Under the pieces are notes generated by a model that had not been told where the DNA came from, made no database searches, and saw only the letters and a program-made list of their open reading frames with translations. The position numbers and the translations under genes are program-made. A stretch of 64,000 nt of DNA from Apostichopus japonicus (Eukaryota; Echinodermata; Holothuroidea; Aspidochirotida; Stichopodidae), in the NCBI RefSeq assembly GCF_037975245.1, contig NC_092582.1:1384001-1448000 (forward strand). The letters are read 5' to 3'. The stretch's first letter is position 1; every line of letters begins with the position of its first letter. Positions 11,281 to 24,000 of this stretch are shown in pieces.

Positions 11281-12320
11281 AACCCGGGGGGGGGGGCGCG
11301 AATTACTATCTAAGCGGAGCGCCACCATCGGTTGGCGCGCATCGTACAAGAAAATTTCGGGGTTTGATACCCCCAGATCACCGGAAATGGCACTTCTCGG
11401 GCTTGAAATGACCAACCAGATGTACACTTTTGCCTGAGAACCAAGAATTTCCCAATAGCTTTTTTTTTTCCATCCATAACCTTTTTGAAGATTGTCACCA
11501 GCCACACATCATGTTCATGTTCATCGCATCTCCTGCGGATTATTGCTTTTTGTAGGTGATTCTACGTCGCGGCCCACAATGACCGTAAGCACCATTTTCA
11601 AGGTTTTAAGCTCATTATTTGCTCAGAATTTGAAAATTCACAATTCTCGTGAATAAATTTACTTCAAAACATACCCATGAAGTTGCACAAAATTCCATCT
11701 ATGGACAACCAATATATAAAAACCTCCTTCAACCCGTAACAGACCGGTCAAAATTGCACGAATAGAGGGAAGTATGATGAAGAATGGTGGTCAGGGAATT
11801 TTCGAAAATTCAGACACAGTTAATTTAATTGGTGTACAATATTACACCTCTTATAACAGCTACTATAAAACTTCGTTGAAGGAAATCAAAATATACCAGA
11901 TATTTCCGAAACCGAACACTACGCACATCTACAGTTTGGAGGCTGTTCATCCCGGAACACCATTTTCATGCTCACTGATATGATGTGATATCTGAAGTTT
12001 GTATAAAAATTCGAATAATTGAAATGAGACTGAAATAAAAAAATATTATCTGTTTATTGTGCAATGCTCCACCAGTGGAATAACGATGAGCCTGGGGGGG
12101 GGGGGGGGGGCTCATGTCCCAAATGGGCCCCCTATCATGAGGCCTAGCAAGGGCGTCCGCAGAAATGCAGTTCAAGGGGGGGGGGGGGGTCAGTAGGTCA
12201 TATAGGTGTAACACACTACTGAAAGCCGAGCGCCACCATCAGTTGGCGCGGAGCGTACGAAGATTTTTTTGCCAAAAATACTCCTAGATCGTCGGAAAAG
12301 ACACATTTCCCGTTCAAGTT
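11281..12320. repeat. Inverted module copies and poly-G tracts
   Basis: Two module copies lie in reverse orientation (about 11305-11406 and 12215-12316). Poly-G tracts occur at about 11286-11296, 12095-12110 and 12177-12189. No ORF here shows a recognisable domain; they are short and compositionally odd because of the G runs. Confidence 0.55.
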
Positions 12321-14068
12321 GCATTTACACATCGGTTATTTTGAGATCTCATGTCTTAGGATTTTGACTTTCAATAATTTCAATAATGCATTATGGGTCA
12401 GTATGCAATGAACATAACTAGAGAACTGTTGGCTGGGGGAAATCATTGAAATGTTAAATGCTTAACTTTTTTTAAAACTTTTCCAGGGGTGAGTAGATGA
12501 CCCCCCCACCCCCTACTGTATGGAGTATAATGGAGACTACTGCATACAGTTATCAAACCTAAGCATAGGGCCCATAGGAGTTGCGCCCACATTCTTTTCA
12601 TTTCGAAAGACGCACTGTTTCAAGTTCATTACACACTGAAGGCTTCGATTCTCTATCTGCCTTCCGTTTAGGGAAGATCTCTAGATTTTCATCCCTAGAT
12701 ATTGCTAGATGTTCATACAGTACAGTGCCCTTTGGATTTTTCGGGCCTGATCTTGGGTAATTGCAAAGTCGGGAGTAGTCACACTCCATGTAGGTCAGTG
12801 CACGACCTCCAGACGTCACTAATACACAACCCAATCACTTGTTATCGATGAAGTGGTGTGTTGCCGGATTTTGTCAAGAGGTCTTGGTACTACGGGCGAA
12901 GGTCATTAATTAAGTTTCGTAACTCGTCGGGCAGTGATGAGATGGGTGGGGCGTAGGGTTGTGGTCGCGCGTTTTCATGCAGATGGGAACAATCTCAAGA
13001 AGTGGTGGGTGCGTCCTTTTCTCTTTTTTCTCTTTCTTCTTTTTCTTTTCCCTTTCTTCCTCTCCTTCCTCCTCCTTCCCCACTCTTTTTTTCCCTTTTT
13101 CTTCTCTTTTTTCACCCTCCTCTTTTTCTTACCCGGGGGGCGAGCGCCCCAACGCCCCCTGGATACCCGCCTGAAATATATATGGGATCCAGCAAAGAAA
13201 CGGAAACAGCACCAAGACTGCACCGCAATGAAACAAATACTCTTTACTTATACCAATTGCCCCATCCCATCCTACACCCCCCTCCCCACACACACGGTTA
13301 TTTAGGCTCTTGCACTGTATCCTAAAGTCATCCGTTATCATCTTACGGCTTGGCTTGCCAATAATAAATAGAGGTAATTCTGTGAACATTGTCAGATTCA
13401 AAGCACCATGGGTGCACTCTGGACAATTATAACACTTGGGTAAAACGCCCTCATTTCAGTTATACAGAGCCAGTTTTAGACTCTACGTAACTCCTTCCAG
13501 CTCACAAACGGTTATCGTTGCCTGAAGATCGTGAATCCTTACCCCCTCCCCCTCCTCTTATGATTCTTGGAAATTCCTTTGTATCGATGTTCTTGGGGTT
13601 GGGGGTAGAGGGTTGGGGGAGGGATTCATGTACCTACTCTTATTAGGTTGCAGCCATTGGTTTATTTTTTTGTTTTGTTTTTTGCTTTCTTGTTAAGCTC
13701 CACAGCTTCACACGATGTTTATCTCATACAAAATTATACGCCATCATAACTAAGGTTGTTCAACAATCACATTATTCTGGTGAATCCAACAACTTAGATT
13801 ATACATATTAAGAAACAATATAAGTCTCTCTATATCGAGGTTATTAATAATGGTTAATAATTGCAGGCATACCAAACTAACTCATATGTCCTGCAGTTTT
13901 AATTGCAGCCTATTATGACAGGTATGATGTAAAATATCAAACTTCGGGCTCTCATCCATAGGAATTTTAAAATTTTCTAGACACGGAAAGAGTGTGCCAC
14001 GAATGGCTAACTCGTCAGCTATCCAGTGAGAGGTTTAGCTAGTGAGAACTTCTACCAGTGATGTATAG
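12321..14068. other. Gene-free stretch with a polypyrimidine tract
   Basis: I see no gene or complete element. At 13016-13135 there is a nearly pure C/T tract of about 120 bp on the + strand, which produces low-complexity ORFs on both strands. The remainder is AT-rich with no conserved motif that I can support. Confidence 0.5.
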
Positions 14069-14074
14069 ATACCA

Positions 14075-15302
14075 CCAATGGCGTAGCCAATGGGGGGGGG
14101 AGGCGTGGGGGCGACAGCCCCCCATGAAATCTTGTCGCCCCAATCGCCCCACTGGGATTTTGGGCGTCGATTAAAAGTTACATGTGCGAAAAATATATCA
14201 CTGGTCTGAATGGTCTCGAATCTCCATGATGACCACTCATGGACGACCCTTCGACCGCGGACCAGCAGAAAAAAACCGGACGTGACATAGTGCTGGGCCG
14301 GGATTTCACTTCTGCGACGTACCCTGATGCTCTTAAAACCGCCAAATTTTCAAGAAAAGAGACAATACTATCGCTGAGAATCAGTTTATCACCCTAATAA
14401 TGTTTCAGAGGGATGTTGAGGAAACTTTAGAGCAGCTTACAAGCATGGGCGTCAATCCTGTGGGCGGGGGCGGGGGACACGCCCCCACATTTCGATGGGT
14501 GGGGGACACACCATCAAATCCCCCCCACAGACACATTTTAGTGTAGAGGCCCTATTTGGTTAGGGCTTACACATCTCAGGCTTTATATCATCAAATATTA
14601 GAAGTTCAGTGCTATGAAAAGTGACCAAGAGTTTTTACTCCGGTATGACCTGCAACTTTGTCTGTGTGTCGCGACGAGCGAAATTTGAGAATGAAACCAC
14701 AAGCTCTGTGCGGATAATGGTGCGGCCGGAGCCTACAACTAGTTCAAGAAGTCATGACACTTCATAGCTAGAGCCAAAGCCTGTACATATTTGTTGTTTA
14801 GTTGTAGATGGTGTTTCAAAAACGGTGCCCGTTTCCTAATATTGGGGAAATAGGGAGCATATTCCGTAAAAATTAAGGCTGCATGAACTTTATTGCAGAT
14901 TTCCTGAGTGACAAATTTTTAATTTTCTCCCGAAATCACGCAACCAGATGGCTGCTACCCAGCCTGGCAAGTGCCATCTCCAGCGATCTGGTAGGTATTG
15001 AAATGTGAAATTTTCTGGCTACGCTGCGCGCCAACCGATGGTGGCGCTCCGCTTAGATAGTGCTTGCGGCCCGAATACTCGAATCAATTACGTCCCCCCC
15101 CCCAAGTTTCAAATCCGATTGACGCCCCGGCTTACAAGGCCTGGGAAGTGTCATTTCCGACGATCTAGGAGCCCTTTTTAACTAAATATTTTCGGTACGC
15201 TGCGCGCCAACACATGGTGGCGCTCCGCTTAGATAGTAACAAGACGCCCTCCCAGGAAATGGTCAAGCGCCCCCACTGAAAAATTCCTGGCTACGCCACT
15301 GG
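14075..15302. mobile_element. Complete non-autonomous TIR element, 6-bp target duplication
   Basis: The left end CCAATGGCGTAGCCA and right end TGGCTACGCCACTGG are imperfect inverted repeats, flanked by direct repeats ATACCA at 14069-14074 and 15303-15308. The interior is 1.2 kb without a transposase. It carries G-rich tracts near the left end and two copies of the conserved module in the same orientation (14962-15061 and 15135-15237). The superfamily is not assigned. Confidence 0.75.
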
Positions 15303-15308
15303 ATACCA

Positions 15309-16850
15309 CATTATTTTAACGATTTAGTGCGAAGTCAATGGGAAATTATATGGAGTATGATAGCAAATAGGTAATTTCTACACCATCTTTATTTGCTATA
15401 GTCGATGCCCGGGCATTATTATTGTCATTGAACTACGTGAACGGGTAACCAGATACTGATAATTTATTATCTGAAAGTAACTAGTAACCGAATGAAATAC
15501 AAACAAAACATGATAGGTGCAGCCCCATTCTGTTGACAAAGCTTATCTTAATAGTGTCTAAATCAACCATTAATGGTTCATAAAGGAATCACATTATTAA
15601 ACAAATATTTGACTTCATGTGGCCTGGGAATTCTGAAAGATTATTTTATATCGTACGAGCATTAATTATTATTGAGAGGATTATGGGAATCTTAAACTCT
15701 ATAGCCTTGTGAATCATATCAACGAAATATGCGGTTGTCCTCTCCGACGCCCCTCGACCCTCTCCTCACCCTCTCCACACCCTCTCCACACCCTATACTC
15801 TGTACTTCTTATGCTATCGTTCACCAGTTCAGCTTAGATTTCCTACATATACCAGTATTGCTTTGTTAGAGCGAAGGGTAAAAAATGTACTAACATTATC
15901 GAAAGGACACGGACCTTTTGTAACCTTTTGTTACCAGTTGAAGTTTGCATGCAGAAGCTAAAGAACTCTCTGTGCTCAAAGGTTGAACTCATCGAATGCA
16001 AATAGAGAGCATAGGTTAGATACAAAATAATAAAGGAACAGATCACATAAAGAAAGAAAATTAGCACAACAGAAATATTCAAACTATGTATAACTCGATC
16101 AATCTATTTTTGACGTTGTCTTGGTTTCCCAGAGGCTCTTAATTAATTAAAAACTTCCCCCTTCGACTTCGTTAATATGTGTAACTTGGCTAGCCATGCT
16201 TATGACCTACAATGTAACGAAATGTTAGTACTGAACAGAATAATGCTTGAATCCAAACCGTTATCAAAATCGTCCCTGTGTTTTTTTTTTCAGTTATCAA
16301 CACAGTGACTGTTTGCTAGTTTCCCTTCCAACAAAGTGAGTGTAGATGTTTTCGTGTGACGGTAAGGTATATAACTGACATAACAGTATGTTTAGTGAAT
16401 AGTAACTAATAATTTCGCAGCATTTTGTATGATCACAAACTCTACATGATCTCACTGTAGATATAGCTCTCCCCACTGGCAGGGGAGACTGGGGAGGATG
16501 GATGGGGTATTTAGTAATTGAAATGATTAGAAAAACTTGGGCTATGCGAGTATAAATTATGGTCAAGAATTTCATGCAAAGATAAGTGTTCGGCCTTTTC
16601 GTTTTAGTTCAACTTGTTAGATTATTGAGGTGGATAAAATCAAAGGACTATTGTTGCCTATCTCCGTGGAAGAAATTACCCTCATGGGTTCATCATCGTA
16701 CGATACAAGGGGTCAAAGGTTATAACTTCCTTCATTTTCATAATGACTATTGTTGGATATCGAAACAACGCACCACAACAAGAATTTATGTAAACTTACC
16801 GTGACTGTTGACCCAGAGTTGCTCACTTAGTCAACAGTTTTCTAACAGCA
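15309..16850. other. Gene-free stretch upstream of the MYP-like gene
   Basis: AT-rich sequence with no supported exon or element. The longest ORFs (79-92 codons) show no domain and no convincing splice context. Confidence 0.45.
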
Positions 16851-16855
16851 ATTCT

Positions 16856-17011
16856 GATTGGTTGGAAAGTTTTTGAGTTGTTGTCGCGCATCACGCACCG
16901 TATTTTGGGGGTTGGGAGATCTTTGGAGCTATTGTTCAGCAGAGTATAACTACAAATTTTGAACTTTTCTAACATCAGAGAGGACTTGGAGAAGAACACT
17001 TTGGCGAAACC
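16856..17011 (+). promoter_or_regulatory. Likely promoter and 5' UTR of the MYP-like gene
   Basis: An inverted CCAAT box (GATTGGTTG) lies at 16856-16864. A TATA-like TATAAC lies at 16945-16950, about 30 bp before a plausible start site near 16975, and the ATG is at 17012. A similar GATTGGTTG-to-ATG arrangement precedes the signal-peptide exon at 54076. The start site is inferred. Confidence 0.4.
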
Positions 17012-18078
17012 ATGAAGTGCCTGTTGCTGTTATCTGTTATCGGGCTTGCATTTGCGGGACCCACACCTGTTACCAAAGGTGAGAAATAACGCCTTACAAT
17101 TACATGGTTTTTAAAATTATATGCACAATTCAGTCGGTTGAGTTTTATTTTGGCACCCTTTGAATCGTTTCACACTGGTGACCAGATAGGTGTAAGACTT
17201 CACCAGATAGGTGTAAGACTCCACCAGATAGGTGTAAGACACTCTAACAGATAGGTGTAAGACTCCACCAGATAGGTGTAAGACTCCACCAGATAGGTGA
17301 AAGACTCCACCAGATAGGTGTAAGACTCCACCCGATAGGTGTAAGACTCCACCAGATAGGTGTAAGACTCCAACAGATAGGTGTAAGACTCCACCAGATA
17401 GGTGTAAGACTCCAACAGATAGGTGTAAGACTCCAACAGATAGGTGTAAGACTCCACCAGATAGGTGTAAGACTCCAACAGATAGGTGTAAGACTCCACC
17501 AGATAGGTGTAAGACTCCACCCGATAGGTGTAAGACTCCACCAGATACCTTTAAGACTCCAACAGATAGGTGTAAGACTCCACCAGATAGGTGTAAGACT
17601 TCACCAGATAGGTGTAAGACTCCACTAGATAGGTGTAAGACACTCTACCAGATAGGTGTAAGACTCCACCAGATAGGTGTAAGACTCCACCACATAGGTG
17701 TAAGACTCCAACAGATAGGTGTAAGACTCCACCAGATAGGTGTAAGACTCCACCAGAAAGATGTACGACTCCAACAGATAGATGTAAGACTCCACCAGAT
17801 AGTTGTAAGACTCCACCAGATAGGTGTAAGACTCCACCAGATACTTTTAAGACTTTACCAGAAAGGTGTAAGTTTAACAGATGATGCACCAATAATTATT
17901 CTCGTTCAAGGGGTGACAACCAGTACATGCCCTGTAGACCATGTCTTCCCAACAGAAGGAATATGTGAGCCAGATTGCCTGGACGACAGATACTGTCAGG
18001 AAGGCCATAAGTGCTGCATGACCGAAAACTGTGGCCTAAAATGTCTTGCTCCAGTGGTTGAACATGCACCTGAGAACA
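17012..18078 (+). CDS. Exons 1-2 of the MYP-like gene: signal peptide and WAP domain
   Basis: Exon 1 (17012-17078) begins MKCLLLLSVIGLAFAG, a clean secretion signal, and ends in phase 1 before GTGAGA. Exon 2 (17911-18078) is phase 1 to phase 1. It encodes an eight-cysteine WAP four-disulfide core: C, EPDC, LDDRYC, QEGHKCC with the adjacent CC pair, then TENCGLKC. WAP domains are commonly protease inhibitors or antimicrobials. Whether this one inhibits anything cannot be read from sequence. The symmetrical phase-1 exon is what exon shuffling would need. Confidence 0.85.
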
Positions 18079-21000
18079 GTAAGAAAACCTTATTAAATTA
18101 AAAGTTTTAAATTCGGTAGAAAAACTTTGGAAATATAGGAGTTTTTTCAACTTTATCCAGCTCAAGCCTGTGGACTTTTTCTCGAAAATATCAGTACAAC
18201 TGTCTAAGAATGTTTAATTTATTATTAACTAAACTCTGAGTTAATAACTTTATTGAGTAAACTTTGCATTCCTGCTTCTTTTTAATCCAAAGAATTCTAT
18301 CGTTTATTCACCGAATTTGTCTGAAACAAACATCAAAGGAAGCTTTTTCCCAGCATAAAAGTTTACAGAAAACCTCATTTGATATGTTTTTGCCATTTTG
18401 ATGAAACAGGGTAATGTCATTTTGTATTGTACAAGGCTGGATACATATCTCACCTCTTGTTTAACTTGCTTAAATTTAGTTTGAAGGGAAGCCTACTGTA
18501 CTCTGTGAAAAGCCTTGATCTAAAAGTTGAACTAAGTTGAACTACAGGCCCTGACATGGAATCCACTGAACTTAGCACCATTATGATAACTGTGTTAATT
18601 GAGTGAGTAGGTTAACAAACCACCCTCTCCCCACTGCCAATGAAATTACCTCTCCGCTTTTCAAGCTCAATTAGCAGTATTTGGAATCTGAGAAGTTTGT
18701 CAAAGCATATATTTATACTCTGATTTGCCGACAGTCACCAAGACAAAGCAGGAAATCACTGACTTGTTGACCAACATCTTGGAGGAACGTCAAGACCTCA
18801 TTCAGAAACTGGAGAAGTTCCCAACACCAATGCTTCGTTTCATCGCAATGAAGAACCGTACAGATGTGGTGCGTATGTGCGTTACATCCCCATGCGAGCT
18901 CAGGAAGTGCCAGCGGCTTGCCACCGACCTTACCTACAACGTTGTTCCACGCAAGGAACACTTTTGTCAAGTTGCCACTTGCACCAAACAGTGCTTGTTT
19001 TGGTAGTACCATACCTGTCTAAAGCTGGTTCATTCTTTCACTACGGTGGGATATTAAAAAAAGAAATTATACAAGATTTAGTGAGTGGAGGTAGTCTGAC
19101 AGAAATTGAATCATTAATGTAAAACAACTTATTGCAAATTGTTGATTTATTTACGACTGTTCATAAAAATCATTCTTACATATGGATAATAAACATTGGT
19201 ATTTTTATATAAGATTTATTGGATAAATGTTTTTCGGTCTTGTTTTAGGGTTGAACGCGGATGGGCCGATCTTGTTGTAGCTCGTGATCTTGACATCTAT
19301 CATGCCAAGACCAAATTTAATGTTACTGCCTTTGCACAGGAGACCTTGAAGAATGAAAATGTGAGTGATTAATAATTCTATCAAAGCTGTCACTTACAAA
19401 TATTATTCATAAAAATTTGAATTCTTTTAAATTTATTTTACTTTTGGAAAAGAGCAAGGAATGTATAACTTTTCTCATGTGGTAGGTCACTGTTTGAACC
19501 CCATTTCTAGCCATTAATTTCTTTTCTCCATCCCATCAATTGTCTAACATTTCCTAGTCAGTGTTCTGTAATTCACTTACTTTTTGATAACAGATGTGTA
19601 ATCTTTATAAACAGAAGTTGAGGGCATGTAATAGCAAAAAACATGAATTTTGTTTTACCTTGGGGAGTTTATTTTGACTACTCCCAGATTAACGAACAAC
19701 ATATATGTGTTGTTTAAAAATGTTACTTTCAAACCTTGTTGTTTAGGTCAACTATGTCTGTTGTAAGCAGGCAAGCTTATTGGATAATCCTTTATAGCAT
19801 TTTGATCCATTTCTTTTGTATTAAAGCTGGATGCTCCTCTTGAAATTCTTTACACAGACTGATTTGAATAATTTCAGTGGATTTTTTCTTCCTGTTTGAT
19901 AGCTTGCCATCATCGAGAAGGTGAGCCAGAACATCACCTTGGCTGTTTCCATGAGACAATCGAACATCGAGACTCTTAACCAACTTGAGGGCGCTCCAAT
20001 CTGCAGTGCTTGCATCAACAATACTGCTTCCTTCATCAGCCCCGTTGCTACGCTCATCTCCAAGGGTATCATCCCAACCACTAATAGTGTCTTGGAGAGT
20101 GCTGCTGACTTCTTTGGTGACATGTGTGTCCCAGGTAAGTGCATGGCAAGCTTTCATCCAGTTCAAGTAGCTATGCGGGGCTGATAAATGTTTACTCCCA
20201 TTTATCATGTGTTTATGTTCTTTTCACTATGTGCATAATAACAATTGATGTGCCAGAAGAGGATTTCTAATGCAGTAAACTGGTGCACTTATATCTCCTG
20301 TGTCTTCAATCATCAGGTGCTCTGAACAAAACCACCGTCAACACCAACGAAACTCTCACAGAGAAGTTCTTGACGGGATGAAATCAGCGTGTAGATGAAT
20401 TCACTGGTATTTTAGGCTCCCTCAGGTGTGTCAGCTCAGTCAACGGTGTGGCCTTCGTCGACCACAAGATCGTCAAAGAGATGGTGGAAAACGCACACTA
20501 CAGTAAGTGTAAAGAATTGTCTGACCAATCTAAAGACATGAAGCCTGAAACGTAACAAAGTAGTGGGTACAAACATCCATAGTTTGGTCCTATAACTGGC
20601 CTATCAAATGGTTGTTTAGTCATCTTGAGAACAATATTATTTTTCAACACAAATGGGAATTATTTATTTTACTGATAGGTTAATAGAGAGAAACATTTAT
20701 TAGAGGAGGGGACAGAGACAACTAATAAAACTATCCCTAGACTGAGTAATGTGCAAGGTATCGGCTGCTAGCCTACCATACCCTATTTGTGCAAAATTTC
20801 ATTTTGTTTGTTGTGGGTCAGTGTTTGCATCTGTGCAGGCTGGAACTAGACTGCAGGGCCGCTATTGACAACCCTTGACCTTACAATACTTTTGTTTTAG
20901 AGGTTGATCTCATTGTAGTTTAAATTTGATACAAATCTTTGGCCCAGCTTAAGTTATCATTTATTTCAAGTCCTTAGCTTACATTACCAGCTGATGGCAA

Positions 21001-24000
21001 CCACTGTGGTCAAGATGACGTTTCTTGAAACCCTCTTATAAATGAAATGTCTGTGAAGTCTTCTTCTTGTCTGATGAAATAGAAGCCTCTCCCAAAAGCA
21101 AGCTTTGCTTAGATAGTATAAGTTAAGGGAAGTCAATGACAATTGTTGTCTGTATCCTCAGTCCGATTAAGGGTTTTACTTCAATTGGGACAATTTTTTG
21201 TTTCATTGACTACCATTTTTATCATTTAGGTGTTCTGGATAAATCTTTAGAAATAAATAGATTATAGCATTGATAGCAATCTTCATGAGTGGTCAACCTA
21301 GTCATACTATAGTATGACATTTAAGTAGTTGGTGCAAAGTTAATAGGATTATTTTGAAGAATAAAGAAATTTTTTGAATGATGACTGCTCTCACTTTCAA
21401 CTTCAGATGCTAACTTCAAACTGGTATGCCAAGGTGAGAACAAACCACTCTCCTCATGGGTTGAGAAGCCCTGCCAGATCGGATACACACCACGTCCAAT
21501 TCTGTTAGTGAACCCTGAACGCAATAACACATACATCGAAGAACTCACCACCATCATGACTAACGTTGTTAAGGTGAACAGCTTTCTCAATTTGACTTTC
21601 CAATTTTGGATGCCATAATTGCTAGTATTGCTTTCTTACCTCTGAAATGTCTACTATAACGACCAAAGCTTGTAAGTTGCTGGTAACCTGTCATGAAGTC
21701 CTTCTTTTGTACATGTATGGAGATACTTGAAGCAAGATTTGCTCTGTCACTGGTGCTACATGAATAAAGTCAAGTTTGGCAGACTTTGTAATGCTCAGCT
21801 GGTTTTCTCAGGTTCTTAAATAGCATGACATTTTTCATACCTTTTGTCTTCAGAATGTAGAAGACACAGTTTTCTTTGATGTGAACAGTTTTCTTTGATG
21901 TGAAAAATCTGTTTTAAACATTTCCCTAAACCCACTGTTGCTCTTCTTCTTCTTCTGTTTATTAATTAGGAAAATACTGATAAGGTTGGTTCACTGAACA
22001 TCTTCAACAGCACTGAGATTGTGTGTGGCAATGAGCCCAATAAGAACCTCATCTTCATGGATGAGAACAACGCCTTCACTGCCATCAACGAATCCATTGC
22101 CGAGCAGATGATTGAGACCAAGAGCTACTTCAGGACTTACAACATTTGCGAGAGTTTGGTTCCCAAGCCAACTGTCAGATTCTGCGTCGCCAAGCCAGAA
22201 GAGTACAACAAATGTTTGACGATGAACATGTCTTCGAAAAACATGAGAAGGTGAGAGCTGTTATATGCCCTTCGCCTTGGTTGAGCTCATAGTGTAATTA
22301 CATCTTCATATTTTATGACCTTATAATTTCTGTATTTGATTTACGGTTTGTTCCAGCTAAAGTAGATTTTGACCTTTTCATTAGAAACAAGAATCGATAA
22401 CATCACTGTTAGTCTTTTGGGATCAACTTTGTTTGAGAAAGGAGTAAGGCCATTTTTAAACCCTCCTTCACCCAACCTGCATCTAGCCTCCTCATCTATA
22501 CTTATAACCATGTGATATATTTGTCTTTTAACCTGGCTACAGCTCAACCACATTGCCTGGGGATGTGTGCATGCTCCTACCTCAATGGAATGCATGCGCA
22601 ATGTCTTAAACGGAACTGCTGAGATCTTCTCTGGCAACGTGAAAGAGATCTTCATTGGAGGTCGCGACTCCTTGCTCCAGCCAATCATGATGCAGGATCC
22701 AGTTGTGCGTGAATCCATCAATGACTACGTCACCAAGGTCTTTGGAACCCACTCCGTCTCAGTCATGAAGAAGAGCAAACTCTGGAACAAATTTGGACAG
22801 GACACCAAATTCCTGAACATCCGTAACTTGACTGTCTGTTCAGCTGGAATCAACAAGGTAATTTCTTCTTCATTAATATATGGGAGACGAAAAAAATAAA
22901 GGGATGATTCATGATTGTTGACAAATTTTTTGAGTTTTCAGAGTTATTCTCAACTGGGTGAAATATGAAACCAAGGCAAGCAATCAAATCATACATAAAA
23001 ATTTAAAAAAAACGAAACATTTGTTAAAGCTAAATTTTCTGCAGAGTTAACTTACCAGCTACTTTTGTGTCGGAAAAGTGTGAGAATTGTAACTTCACGT
23101 GTGTCTAACTTCACAGCAGTATGTTAAGTATAGCATTCACCTATAGTTCACAGTAGTTTGTGGGACGAGAGTCTTCTCCAGTAGTGGATGACTGAATAAC
23201 GAATATCTTCTACTATCTTTCTCAAGGTTGAGAGCTTGCATCTGCCAGTCGGACGCATGCTGTCTACCAACGTCATGCCAGGCATCGGTTCCGTTTTTGA
23301 ATCAGTCAACAGATTCTTCAAGAGCGCTTGCATCCCAGGTTTGTTTGTGTTTCAGATTTAAAACAGCACAAAACAAGAAAGTTAGTAAAAGAAACATATT
23401 GAATTATTGGAAGTATTATTATAGCAGCTATAAGTGGGTGAACACTTCCATTCTTCATTACTCTTAGCAGTTTTGTTAGCAGTTTTGGTATATTCATTGA
23501 TTTCAATTTTTATTATGTTTTGGTCGAACTTTGTTCTAGCAAAAGTTTATGAAACTTTTTTGGGGGGGGGGGGTGGGTGGGTGGGTAAAGCTGCTAACCT
23601 CACCCTCTCACATCGGGGTAGCTAGCACATCTTTCTTATCCTAGAATCAGTCGTTGAATATGCATATATTAGCATTATATTAGAATAATATGTGACACTA
23701 CACGTTGAATATTCTTAACAAGAGCCAGCCCTGTCAGCTACAAACATGACCTTGATCTTGTCATTGGACATGATCTCAACTGGGAAAACCCTGGACTCAG
23801 CTTCTACAACTTCACTGGCTTTGACTGGTTCATCTGGAATGCACCTCACACCTGGACTTTCTACAACTACAACCGTAAGACCCCAGGGTCAGTTGGTCTT
23901 GGCTTTTGGACAAACACAGTGTCTTTTAGTGATGATTCATGCATTCAAAGCAAAATGGAAGCAAACTAGATTAAAAATAACTTACTTGACAAAGTATATA

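Noticed and set aside
12934-13325. Phe/Ser-rich and Lys/Arg-rich ORFs
   Set aside because: They come from the polypyrimidine tract and are low complexity on both strands.
17200-17892. Minus-strand ORFs of 70-113 codons made of VESYTYL heptads
   Set aside because: They are translations of the 21-bp minisatellite. The frame is open only because the unit is a multiple of three, and no start or splice context supports them.
20379-20381. Calling the MYP-like protein a selenoprotein
   Set aside because: There is one TGA among several other breaks including a TAG, and no SECIS element was recognised.
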